From NCBI GenBank assembly GCA_029204225.1, contig CM055106.1:20579285-20643284 (forward strand): a stretch of DNA of 64,000 nucleotides, written 5' to 3'. The notes beneath the pieces are model-generated. The model worked only from the letters and a program-made list of their open reading frames with translations, searched no databases and had not been told where the DNA came from. The stretch is from Diphasiastrum complanatum (Eukaryota > Streptophyta > Lycopodiopsida > Lycopodiales > Lycopodiaceae). Both the position numbers and the translations under genes were made by a program. This document shows positions 11,096 to 22,762 of the stretch, in pieces; position 1 is the stretch's first letter; every line of letters begins with the position of its first letter.

Positions 11096-11258
11096 CACGT
11101 CTGATCCTTTTGTTAATCAGCTTAGGTTCGCACTCAGATTTGAGGCGTTTTACCTATTCAATGTAATCTCGAACCATTTTCCATTTTTTTGTGTGGATAA
11201 GCATGTAACAAAGTGTTTCATCTGTTTTTCTCATCACCAAATCAAAGTGTCAAGAATT

Positions 11259-12687
11259 TCAATTTGTTGTGCACACAAGGTGACACATCACTTGGTGCAT
11301 CTTCATTGTATAGAACAAACATAACAGGCTGCAAATTTTGCACACGAATTCCACTCCATCAAATATAGAGAACCTGATGTCATGCATTGACTTTAGGCTC
11401 TCTTTTATCCCCTCTATGATATTTTGCTCCAAAAATAATACAATGACACAAACTTTATGTTTGTCTATTAGGGTCTTTAGATAGTGGTGCACCATTGATG
11501 TGATGTAGTTTGAGCTCAAGGAATCAATATTGTCGAATATATACCATGTTGGACTATCCCAAGCAGATGCATGAACGACCATAAAATTGGACTCATCGAC
11601 TTTGCAACAAATCGCGTCATTGTCCTGTGAGGTCCTCACTTTACAAAAAAAATCGCCATCCAGTGCCGGCGGTGCTAGTGGTGCTCCCAATGTCAACCTG
11701 TTGAATGATTTTCATATGTATTTCTTTTATGTTTTCTACACATTGTCTCAAAACAGGCGGTATTTCATTTTGAAGTCTAGATAAGATACTCTTGTACTAC
11801 TTGTTGCCGCTCTAATTTAATCAAAGAAAAACTATTTATTAATGGTTGTGGATGGCCGTTTTATTCTATCTTTATCATACACCAAGTTCTGTGGCAAATC
11901 AGCATCCAACAAAATCAAAAAATTTAGAACATGCAAGGAAGACATTTCTTTCATGATGTTAGTTGCTCCCACCTCGATATTTTCTTCTTTGCTTCTTTTA
12001 TCGAAGTACAACTCGCCTTCCAAAAATTTCTTGAGAATACGATTACATTGTCGGATCTAGAAGGAACCACAATACTCTGAACCATCAAATAACCAATGGC
12101 ATGTTCTTCACTTTATGCTCAGTGAAGTCCGGTTCATCGTATGGCAAGTACTCAGCTACATAACATTTCATAACCTCCAAGAAGTTATTAAATACTTCAT
12201 CAGAACGAAATAAGATTAAAGTATACTCATCAAATTTTTTTTAGCGACTTTTTAATGGCAATTTTCCATTTAGGACTCCGACATTTACACTCCCCACAAC
12301 GCCACAAAGACCTTGGTAGAACAAGGCCATAAGTCTACTTGTTTCATTATCCATCTTCACTCCTTTGATGTAAGCGGGCCGTCCCAAGGAGATCCATATC
12401 TCGTGTGCACATTCCATAATCTCAGGTAGGGTTGTTTTCTTCTGCATTGCATGTGGTTGGAAATTCAGATGGTCTGATTCCAAAATGTAACACACCTCAT
12501 CTTTGAATATGCATATAAAACAATGCACATAGATGAATAAAATATCATACAATGGTTTTGCAAGCCTCTTGTCTCTCGCGGCTATTTCACTACATGCATA
12601 ACAGATAAAAACTTTGTAAACTAGAATAACTTTTAGATTAAAAGTTAAACAATAAAAGCTTTGAAACAAAATTTCAAAGTTTACCAT
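11259..12687 (-). pseudogene. unrecognised protein-coding remnants in three blocks
   Basis: Three minus-strand blocks look coding but I do not recognise them. Block 12241-12687 has LPEIMECAHEIWISLGRPAY and ALFYQGLCGVVGSVNVG, and continues in frame-shifted form through EVMKCYVAEYLPYDEP (about 12130). Block 11832-12060 has RILKKFLEGELYF and SLHVLNFLI. Block 11259-11696 has ASAWDSPTWYIFDNIDSLS. Separate stops and shifts show decay. They could be parts of one multi-exon gene, a transposon accessory gene or an integrated virus. No motif decides this. Confidence 0.35.
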
Positions 12688-12739
12688 GTACTTTACAAGT
12701 ACAAACAGCTTTCAATCATATTCAACAAAGAAATCTTGA

Positions 12740-12897
12740 AATTTAAAGTTGACGTTGACTAAACAAGGCTTTAACCCTCTGGTTTACGTTGATAAAACCA
12801 AAGCCTTTTTTTTTTTTTGGTAGGTTTGCAACCTACGTTGAGAAAACCAAGGTTGTATTAGCTTTGCAAATTTCCTCAACATATCCAGATGTAGTGT
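12740..12897 (+). repeat. possible CACTA right end with subterminal repeats
   Basis: Three copies of a motif near ACGTTGANNAAACCAA lie at about 12748, 12790 and 12833. The segment ends CAGATGTAGTG at 12897, in the style of the TGTAGTG end of CACTA elements. A Transposase_24 gene lies 3 kb to the left on the plus strand. No matching left end was found, so this is tentative. Confidence 0.3.
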
Positions 12898-13934
<1,037 letters not shown>

Positions 13935-14159
13935 AAATTTAAACTTTGCGGCTAACTATAACTATGCAAGATCACTGTGACCAGAATATCCAACCAATAT
14001 GGTTACTATTATAAACTAGTTTTTAATTGTGGTCAAGTTTGTAATCATTACAGGGTTAGTAAATTAACTTGAAGAAGTTGATTCGGGACAACATTGTACT
14101 CTACGGGCAACACAAGTCTAGCAATCATATGCGTAAGTAAAAAAAATTCAAAATTTACA

Positions 14160-14298
14160 AACCAATTTGCTAGTCTCAATGAGCTACATTACATAGATTT
14201 CATTTTTGGGTGTTTTGATTCATCCAAGTGGAAGCAAAAATTAGAAAATAAAAAAATAAAAGTATCTTTTGAGAAGGCCCTTTCGTACTCAAGAACTC
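14160..14298. mobile_element. partial copy related to the MITE-like insertion at 2 kb
   Basis: The stretch resembles 2200-2340: both read toward a GTTTTGATT block, an A-rich GAAAA tract and an AGAACTCCT end. As at 2 kb, it abuts copia gag sequence. The left terminus was not found. Confidence 0.4.
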
Positions 14299-14309
14299 CT
14301 GTAATGTCC

Positions 14310-15190
14310 TTGGCCTCTTTTTGATGATTCTTCTTGGATCCATTGGTCTTCTTCTTGCCTTTGAATGAGAAATTTGCTTTCTCATCTCCATCCTATGGTG
14401 ACAAGGAGTTCATCTAGCCTTTTTGTGGAGCATCATACACTCTTCAGCTACAAGCACATTTCAATTGTAGGCAAAGCGTCTTGGATGGCAAAGCTTTGGA
14501 CAAAATTTGTGAATTCATCACCTAGATCTCTAGGGACCACTTGCACAAGCTCATTATCTTGAATCTTCTCTCCAATATAGGCTATCTCTTTGTTGAGAGA
14601 CTTGATTCGAAGCACATAATCTTGTGCATTTTCCTCACTTCTTCTCACGCTTTACAAAAGTTGATTTCTAATCATGCATAAATGGATTTCAATGAATCAC
14701 ATGCCTCTTTGGTTGATGTACAAGAAAAGACTTCTTTCAAAAGACCCTTATTAACAATCATTTCAATGCAGTGAAGTGCTAGCCTAGATTTCTTCTTGTA
14801 TCTAATCAACTCTTGTGTACCAAGAGGTTCATCCTCTTCTTCAAGCACAAATTCATAGAGGCCTTGGAGCACCGTTAATGACTCCATCCTCACAAATGGA
14901 ATAGTTTGTGGAGTTCAATCTCTCACTAGATTCTAGAAATAAAGTACCAATTGTTCCATCTCACTAATGAATTTTACAAACAAATGCACAATAAATTGGT
15001 TTATTTGATCCTAGAGACTCACAAAGTCTCTCTTGTAGTGATTCTCTAAAATTTGGCTTCTAGCCCAATAACTAGCACAATATCCATCATATCATTCATC
15101 ATTAGCAATGATTCCATCCTTACCTTCCATATTGAATAGTTTCTTGAGGTAAGGCTATCATTGCTCTCCAACAAGATCCCTCCTTGGTTT
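14310..15190 (-). pseudogene. copia gag fragments (element G), with two gag starts
   Basis: From the right, a first gag start lies at about 15050-15190 (NYSIWKVRMESL in shifted frame). A second start-like stretch lies at 14870-14940, then MRMESLTVLQGLYEFVLEEED at 14893 and KEACDSLKSIYA. The next frame (14448-14648) has VLRIKSLNKEIAYIGEK and NELVQVVPRDLGDEF, as in UBN2 gag. Lys-rich sequence that precedes the zinc knuckle follows at 14310-14390. The double start suggests nested or partly duplicated copies. Pol is missing. Confidence 0.7.
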
Positions 15191-15508
15191 GCCATGATGA
15201 CTCAACCTGTTCATAGTATTGATGAGAATCAAAATCTATATACAAAACTAGACTCTTTAATCTAGATTCTAGAAGAATGATCTATTCACCAACAAACAAC
15301 TTGTGCATCAATGATCCAACCACAAGGAATGAGAAAGTATTTTTTTAAGCAATTTGACCTAAAACATCCTAATGATCACAAAGATCCACTTTCAACATAT
15401 CAAATTACTAGACTTGATCAAGACAACACCCAATCTCACACTAGAATAAGCGGCACCCTCAAATTTAGCAATAGATTTGTCACTACCTCCAATTTCAACT
15501 TGTAACTT

Positions 15509-15520
15509 GCTCGGATACCA
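15509..15520 (-). promoter_or_regulatory. primer-binding site of copia G
   Basis: The minus strand reads TGGTATCCGAGC, one mismatch from the initiator Met-tRNA complement. It adjoins TGTGAAAAAA at 15521, the likely LTR edge. Confidence 0.7.
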
Positions 15521-17096
15521 TGTGAAAAAATCATATCCAATGATGACATAAATGGATCATTGAGTGCACATCACAAAACATCAACAATGTACAAAATCTC
15601 CATTCTCGCATGCTAGTTTAGGTAAGATAATAAAAAATACACATTGAATGATAAATCCAATTTGTTACTGTCCATGTTCGTACTAAAGCAGTTGTTCAAC
15701 AGTCCTCACACTTGTAGAATCATTTCATACAAGTTTAGATGAATTCTACACACTAAAATCAACAATATTAAAAGAGAAGAGATTGAAGAAGAAAAGATGA
15801 TAGAAGAAGAAAGCTCTCAAAATATAATGAGAACATTTATTAAGTTTCTCTTGATTAAGCACTCACCAGGGGCGCATTATGAACATTTGTTTTATGCCTA
15901 TCAAATAAGAATATATTAGAATCAAAATCAATAGATTAGAAACATAAATATACTAACATCAAAACCAATATTCAAACTAGAATAATTCATACCACATCAT
16001 GTTTTCATATCCATGTGTTTTATCCTTCAAAGCTTTTGCAACTATAGCTGCTTGATTAGTAGAATGAAAAAACAAAATTTTTCCAAAGCAATGTTGTGGC
16101 TAAATCTTTAAATGAAGAGGTCTCACTCTGTTAACAGGATCGATAGGAGGCTGTTCAAGCTACTTAATATGCAATCCCATAGTCTTGGAGCTAGCTTATC
16201 TCTCATTCTTGATTCTCTCTCAAATTAGGTTCTATTGTGAATTTAAGGCACCAACCCCAAGACCAACCCTAGGAACTTCAAAGCATTATTGTCCTAGCTT
16301 GAACTAGCAACATTCTCAATAGGTCCTTTACCTTTAGAAGCTAGGACTTCCATTATGAAATTCAATATCGAGGGAGGTCGGTTTGAGTGTGATATTGGAG
16401 AATCTCATCAATGCACGTTTGATCAAAGTCCTTTGATACATGATAAAGACATTGATGACAATGTTATTATAGATAATGATGATGACAAAGATAGCAACAA
16501 CAATGACAATGACAAGAATGATGTCGACGCCTACGACAATGTCCAAACATCTTTCCCAAGAAGAAAGAGATTTCATATTGATCGAAGATTTTCAAGCTAT
16601 GGACGTAGAAGAAAAACTTTTTTTATCATCATCATCTTAGTTGAAGGATGCATTCAAGGTCGCATGTTGCAGCAATGGTTGCATAAAAAAGTATGGGATT
16701 TCCAAATTAAAGTCATTAAGATCTTATTACTTAAGTCTTAATTGATAAGAACAAGAGGTGTATCTTACTTCTACAGTGAAGCCGAACATTAAAAAATCAA
16801 ATCAAATAGTGCTAGGGACAATACATTGTTTGTAGAAGTGCATTCAAACATGTTCATTATATTGGAAATTCAAGATTGGGTAGGTTACATGAGAGGCTTT
16901 CAAACAATGCTTCTATATACAATCCTCGAGACAAGTAGAATAACAATAAACCAGAACTTTGCAAAAAGCAATCATAGTACAAGAACAAGACATATAGCAT
17001 CAATAAAAAGCTGCAAAAGGAGCCCACATTGCTAAAACTTCCTTACAAAGCTCCTCAAACTCATTCTCAGAATGACTCAAAAGTATTCGACAAGCT
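15521..17096. other. LTR remnant of copia G and spacer
   Basis: An LTR probably starts at 15521, but I cannot define its other end. An open frame at 16355-16741 (128 codons) is mostly an Asp/Asn-rich low-complexity run encoded by GAT/AAT repeats. I do not call it a gene. Confidence 0.35.
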
Positions 17097-17810
17097 GACA
17101 TGCAAATTAGTGTGACTCAATGACTGGAAAAATCTAAAAGGCTAGAGGTTCTACTTATGTAAAACTTCGATCCTTTACACATGAAATTTTGAAGGAAATT
17201 TTCTCCCGCTTGTGACGTGTGCTTTGTTTCTTGGCAGCGTGCTTTGTTTCATGTGCACTATTAATATACTTCAGAAAATGAGCCAGCCACACAACTTAAA
17301 CGGCGGGCAGCATCGGAAACTAAGAAAATGAAAAAAAATTCAATCATTTTATCATTCTCTCTCTAACATTCTCTTACTAAGGCACGATTTCTTATACGGA
17401 CCTTTTAGAATAGAAAACTCCTCTAATGGATGTGGTTCTACCTCGAGCTACCTCAAACTCCATGAATATGTGTAGCTCTCCTCATATTTGATGATGAAGA
17501 ACCAAAGCTTTGAGCTATCTCATGCCATTTTGGATCCACACAATTTTTGCTTGTTATCTCTCTATCTTTCTCTCTCTAACTCATGTTGAGGCTAATTCTA
17601 ATACACTGATATCTTTTAGTTTTGCTCATTATTGATTTATTGCTATCATATTCTGATGCTTAGCATGCTAGATTGTGATTTAGCCATATGTTCTGAACTA
17701 GATCTTGTTAACCAATCTAGAATCAAGTTACTGTGCTAATCACAAAGCTTAATTAGATCCATCATACTTGTGGGCATTCTCCACACATGTGAAATCTGGA
17801 AATTTTGTCA
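17097..17810 (+). repeat. probable LTR, plus strand
   Basis: The right edge is defined by TTTTGTCA directly before a perfect primer-binding site at 17811. A TGACATGC at 17097 could be the matching start, which gives an LTR of about 714 bp. The start is a guess. A CACACATGTG palindrome lies 28 bp from the end. No gag follows, so this is an isolated 5' end. Confidence 0.45.
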
Positions 17811-17823
17811 TGGTATCAGAGCC
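17811..17823 (+). promoter_or_regulatory. primer-binding site for initiator Met tRNA
   Basis: TGGTATCAGAGCC is an exact match to the copia consensus on the plus strand. The 630 bp that follow hold no recognisable gag. Confidence 0.8.
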
Positions 17824-18454
17824 AAATTAAGCTTTGCATGCTAACATATCTAATTGTACAAGCAATTGAGAGCTAATTCAAGCAAAAAAAGCAGTTTTTC
17901 ATTTTTTTTCACCTTTCTTTGTAGTGTATTTAGATCAAATCGGATTGGAACTAAATTTTTAGACCTGAATAGTGGTAGTACGGAAAATCCTGGAATTCCA
18001 CACGTTTGAAAATTAGAGATTTTTCAGTCCCTTCTAATTCCTTGCTTGTAGATCCAAAGATAGTGGTGTTATAGCTTGATGGAAAGCTCTATGCTTCTAT
18101 TCAACGAGGCAGATGATAATGGATTATGGGTGCCAAGAAAATATTCAAAAAACTCTTGGGTTTTGATGCATCCATCATCAAGAGGAGCATTTTGAAAAAG
18201 GAAAAGGTCAAAACTATCATTTTGATCTTATTGAAAGGCCAGAATTTTGGATTTCAGAACATCATCAGGAGGAAAATCTATTTCTAAATTCTAGTCCAAC
18301 ATGTATATATGCATTCATCGATAAATGTGCAAGGATTCAACCATCGAGATCACAAAAAAACAACTGTGAGTATTGATATTTTTGATACTTTGATTTTTGT
18401 CATTCATAAATATCTAATAGTAAACTTGCCAATCTGATCATTTTTCTCTTGCAG

Positions 18455-19414
18455 CTTTATATCCATCCAGCATAAATGAATGGGAGCCGAGGGGATCCTT
18501 AGCAGGTGTGTTAGATGTTATTCACACTGATATTGGACAGTTGCAATATCAAGGTAGAACTGCAAAAGATCTAGCTAATGGTGGAATTTTTTTTTATGAA
18601 TCAATGTACATTCCTGATATAAAAAAAAAATTGGACAAATAGTATTAATTCCATTACCTAGCTTTGAAAGTGATGAATGGATTGCACCAGATGCTATAGT
18701 TTCAGAATCATTTCGTTGCAAGATATATAATTATGTAAAAAATTTGTTAAAAATGAGCACAAGATAAAAAATAGTCAGATTGAGTTATTTTATTTCCTTG
18801 AATATATTTTTGGATTTCTTTTCAAGTGTCAATGTACACAAAATCCCAACGATGTTTGTATGCAAAAATTTATCTAATAGTTTATAATCTGAACTTATGG
18901 ATGAAGGCTGGGACAAAAGATCAGATGGAGAAATAGAATGCAGAATTAAAATGTCTTCCATGTGCTTTCATTATCAAATTGAAAAACAAATGTTGAGTTT
19001 ATGCTTCTATTATCAAAGATGGAAAAAAAATAAAGGTAAATGGGTGCCACTTGATCAAGACTTGGAAGCCAGTGGACATTCAAAACAAAAAATATTGAAA
19101 TTATATACAATGATATCGTTTTGACATGTGTTGAGGTGGAAGAAGATTGGAGTCTAAACTACATCCGACGGGAACTATTGCTCCTACAAGATGATTTACT
19201 TTCAGACTTCAGATTCATTTTCAATGATAAACTCGTAAGTAACTATAAACACTCGATCTTTTATGAATAGTGTTAATCAAAACTTTCTAATACAAACTCT
19301 GCACAAATTCTAACTAACTTTGTATTAATTTTATGCAGGTATGTAAAAGACATGAGCTCGAGATCAAATGCAGAGATATTGACAAAACAATCCAACTTAT
19401 GGAAAAACATTGAG
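18455..19414 (+). pseudogene. unknown multi-exon gene, plus strand
   Basis: Splice signals and open frames suggest a plant gene. An acceptor TTTTTCTCTTGCAG ends at 18454. The exon reads INEWEPRGSLAGVLDVIHTD and FFYESMYIPDI, shifts frame in an A10 run near 18625, then reads FESDEWIAPDAIVSESF. A later exon region (18900-19080) has CFYYQRWKKNKGKWVPLDQD, shifts again, and reads CVEVEEDWSLNYIRRELLLL and SDFRFIFNDKL up to a GTAAGTAAC donor at 19231. The last exon (acceptor TTTTATGCAG, 19339) reads VCKRHELEIKCRDIDKTIQL and stops at 19414. I do not recognise the family. The last part could be a small beta-grasp-like domain, but that is weak. Confidence 0.45.
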
Positions 19415-19604
19415 ATTCACTATTAGCAAATGCATGCCAATGTTTTTTTATCATTATAAAAAAATTGCATTCCATTATTAGACTATGGACACAAGCTGAT
19501 TGTAAGAATCTATTGTGATATCAATAAAAAAAACCCATAAACGGGTTGCTTACAAGTAAAATAATTGTTTTTTTTTTAATGTCTTTCTATTCACAAATAG
19601 ATCT

Positions 19605-21684
19605 CTATTCAATCAATTTTTCTATATTTTCTATATCACGATTAGGAACTGATAAAGCAACATCTCCTTCTATAATCTCGTCCTCCTCTGTTTCGGGAAG
19701 GGCCTCAATGCCTTTTAAGGCAAGAGGAATATCTGCTACAAAATTGCCTTCCTCTATATTAGGAAGGACTTTTATTTATTTTTTATCATATAAAATAAGA
19801 TCTGCATCCTGAACAACCTGAAAGGCTGTTAAGGTAGGAGCAGCTTCCTTTTGAGGGCCCTCGATTGCAAGTGTAACACTTACACCATACTGGGCAAAGG
19901 TTCTGATCAACTCTTGCTGAAATCTATATACATCATCAAGAGTATACAGCTCAAGAGTGAACTGTCATCACAAAACACGAGAATCAGCAAATTACAAACA
20001 ATGATAGTAATAAAATATGAATTAAAATAAAATGAACTACAAATGAATAGAATATTACCTTTTCAATAACTATATCCGTTTGTAAACTATACGATTCAAT
20101 AAATAGCTTATATTGTACAGGACAAACCGTGTACACATTGCATATATAGAAAAAGAATTAGTAATATTATGATAGAAATTTTATTTATGCTATCACGATA
20201 CATTCGAATTAAAAAAGGAATACATGCATATCAGAGATAAATTGAATATACCTTGAGAGATTTAATGGTTATATCTCCAATTGAAGTTGCCGTTGTCGAT
20301 ATTTTTCGAACGACATCATGAAGTAGAGAATCAAATTCTCTATGTGTATTTGCAGCTGAGTTTAATTTTACACATAGAAAATTTGATACTCCCTCCTTAT
20401 TTATCTTTACAAAAAGAATGTTTAGGCTCCAATACCGACTGCAACAACCAAAAAACAAATATCGTTAAATTCATATTTATGAAAAAATTTCGTTCTTATT
20501 AAAACAATGAGGCATGCAACAATTCAGATTAAAGCAACAAAAAAAAGAGAGCAATCCTTACTTATTTTCATATGGAATCAAATAAAATTTCACCATAGGA
20601 CTACACTCCATAAAATAAATAGCCTTCTTAAAATCGGCTTCTTTCGTCTTTACTGCTCCCATGAAAAATGGACTAACTACAAAAACTGTACCATGGGAAT
20701 TGAAACTAATACTATTCTGCAAAAAAAAAACTCCAGTCTCTACTATTGCATCTGAAATTTCTGAGGTCTTATCTTTTAGCTCGGCACAAAATTTGGGACC
20801 TAATCTAAAACTTCTACGTGTTTCTGAAAGAAAAAAATTAAAAAAGTTGCCGAGAAGATCAATTTTGTTAGCTAGGTAGGCCTCGTATTGATTATAATGG
20901 TCAGAACAAAAAAAAACCTGGGCTGGATTGTATGGAATTCTCACAAAAATATTATGTATAGGAGCAGAAACATAAGTGGAAAAAATATTTACAGATTTCT
21001 CTGTTATTCTGTCTAGCTCCTGTTGGGTAATCAATACTTTTGGTGATGAAACCTGCAAAGGAGCTGGACGAATAACAGGAGGAGGACTGGGTGAAGATTC
21101 TCGATCTGAGTCAGATTCTCCAGCATCTGACTCAGAGCTCAAGAAGACACGGGGTCTCTTGGCCGAGATACATCTAGGAAGAAGGGAAGCAGTTGGCCTT
21201 CGAGATCCAGCCTTCTTGGGGACAGCCTGCTTTCTCTTCCTCCTAGAGGTAGTAGGCACGTTGGTTCTATCCAGAGGTAGGTCTCTGGAGGTGCTGGCAT
21301 TATTAACATGTAGACCAGAATATCTATCCCGAAGCCTTTTGAGAATGACGAAATCCTTTGACATGATGCTGACACGTTTACCATGCATTGCCAAAAGACA
21401 AGTATCCTCAAAAAACTAGGACAAAAAATCTTCTGCAGCATCATACAAGGCCTACATGGCTGTCACGGTAAAACGAACATCCAGCCCAAGTGACAGAGTG
21501 ACATTCCGTACAGATCGACCAAAAAGAGCTCTAGGGATCAACAATTTAGTTGATCTCTGGAGTTTTTTGATCTCCCTCAGCCATACCTGCTTCTTGTCAC
21601 ACTACGACCAGTACCAGGAGGAGCACGGGAATGGGATGGCTATACAGTGGTGATGGCATAGGTGGTGGATTTGGTCTTGGCCAT
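19605..21684 (-). pseudogene. histone H3/CENH3-like fold fused to a long C-terminal region, four exons
   Basis: Exon 1 runs 21684-20562. It begins MAKTKSTTYAITT, like an H3 tail. It then matches the H3 fold without gaps: VWLREIKKLQRSTKLLIP, DVRFTVTAM, ALYDAAEDFL, FFEDTCLLAMHGKRVSIMSK and DFVILKRLR. LLIP, AAEDFL and KDF resemble CENH3, while loop 1 has canonical H3 length. An extension follows with a basic stretch (SRRKRKQAVPKK), an acidic Ser-rich stretch (SSESDAGESDSD) and about 170 residues of unknown fold. Donor GTAAGG leads to exon 2 (20438-20252, acceptor TTGTTGCAG), exon 3 (20106-20059) and exon 4 (from 19961), all in phase. TAG codons at 21640-21642, 21452-21454 and 21416-21418, a frameshift near 21600 and a TAA at 19776-19778 break the frame. 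The 278-codon frame from 21394 is intact. If expressed, it would be expected in chromatin. Confidence 0.65.
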
Positions 21685-21993
21685 CATTCTCAGAAGAAGA
21701 AAATTAACAAAAAGAAGTTTGAGCAAAACAAAAGTGGATTAAAATAAAAAAATTTGCGATGAAAGGGTGCTTGAGATCGATACCAGCACTGAATACCGGT
21801 TTCAAGCGCAAGACCCATAGAGATTATTTGCAGAAAAGAGATGCGCGTTCGAAAGTGATATTGCACAACAGGCGATATTGGACTCGAGTGCACTGTGAGA
21901 GGGTGGAAGCTTGAAAGATGAAAGAGTGTGCTTGAGAGCGATATCAAAAGCTAAAAGTGAAAATTTTGCAAAAAAGAATGAAAATTTCGAGGA

Positions 21994-22003
21994 CTTATAT
22001 ATA
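21994..22003 (-). promoter_or_regulatory. TATA box of the histone-fold gene
   Basis: The minus strand reads TATATATAAG about 310 bp upstream of the ATG at 21684, within a direct repeat that also carries G-boxes on its upstream side. Transcription would start near 21965, which places motif copies 21767-21945 in the transcribed leader. Confidence 0.5.
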
Positions 22004-22132
22004 CAAAATTTTTGCATGTGTGAAAAGACGACCGAGACACATGTCATCAGATGATTAGACCACGTGGAATGTCTGTACTGACAATGATGAGCCAATTATG
22101 AGGCCACGTGGGCTAAGACACGTGTGCGAATC
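21998..22132. repeat. G-box-rich direct repeat, copy 1
   Basis: About 135 bp, repeated at 22626-22762 at roughly 80% identity by eye. It shares AATTTTTG, CACGTGG, AATTATG, CCACGTGGGCT or CACGTGGGCT, and GACACGTG then CGAATCTCT. CACGTG occurs at 22061, 22105 and 22119. Three more copies follow at 22157, 22223 and 22248. G-boxes bind bZIP and bHLH factors in plants. Confidence 0.75.
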
Positions 22133-22625
22133 TCTAATCGATGCATGTCATTCTCACACGTGACAGATGTCAGATCAATCATACTAGGTACGGCGCATTT
22201 AATTTGGCTAATCACAAGTCAACACGTGCTCCTTCGCCAATCCTCCACACGTGTGAAATTTTTTTTATAAATGTCTTTTTGGGCTTGGATTTTCACGCAA
22301 ATTAACGATTGCTTTGCCGGATATCGATTTCAAGCGCGCCACTTGCTCTCATTACATCTCGTTGGCTAATATGCATCTAGATCCGATACTGCATCGTCCG
22401 GTATCACATTCGAGCGCGTCTCGCAAATCTTTTCTTTTCTGCTTGTTTTTCTTGTGCTCGAATCTGATACTCCAACTTCAAATATCTCTCTCGAGCGCAC
22501 GTTGATTTGACGTGCTTGTCGGACCTGGGGTTTGTGCCTGAGAGCGATATTTGGAAGTTTAGTTCTGTTATTTTTGTTTAAAATGTCTAATTTTGAATCC
22601 AGTTTGCTTCCTTTTTTTAATGAAT

Positions 22626-22762
22626 TTTCGCAAATTTTTGTACGTATGAAAACATGGTCTAGACATGTGTCATCCAATGACTAAACCACGTGGAAATTCC
22701 GTATTGATAATGATGAACCAATTATGGGGACACGTGGGCTGAGACACGTGCGCGAATCTCTT
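22626..22762. repeat. G-box-rich direct repeat, copy 2
   Basis: Second copy of the unit at 21998-22132, with CACGTG at 22687, 22731 and 22745. It lies against the 3' end of the transposase-like gene. Each copy is preceded on its left by one group of the 18-bp motifs, so motif group plus G-box unit appears to be duplicated as a block. Confidence 0.7.

Larger units (their letters stand above)
21767..22551. repeat. array of ten 18-bp motifs in both orientations on a 26.7-bp lattice
   Basis: Consensus RRTATCNNNYTCRAGCRC, with a few departures per copy. Forward copies start at 21792, 21874, 22320, 22400 and 22481. Reverse copies start at 21767, 21845, 21928, 22454 and 22534. Distances between starts are 25, 53, 29 and 54 in the left group and 80, 54, 27 and 53 in the right group, close to multiples of 26.7. 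A half-site at 22373 falls on the lattice. Reverse-forward neighbours can pair into hairpins with 7- to 11-base loops. Confidence 0.8.

Noticed and set aside
11259-12687. Endogenous rhabdovirus nucleoprotein
   Set aside because: Considered because of the helical composition, but no diagnostic motif could be identified.
16355-16741. 128-codon Asp/Asn-rich gene
   Set aside because: Most of it is low-complexity GAT/AAT repeat with no conserved flanking domain.
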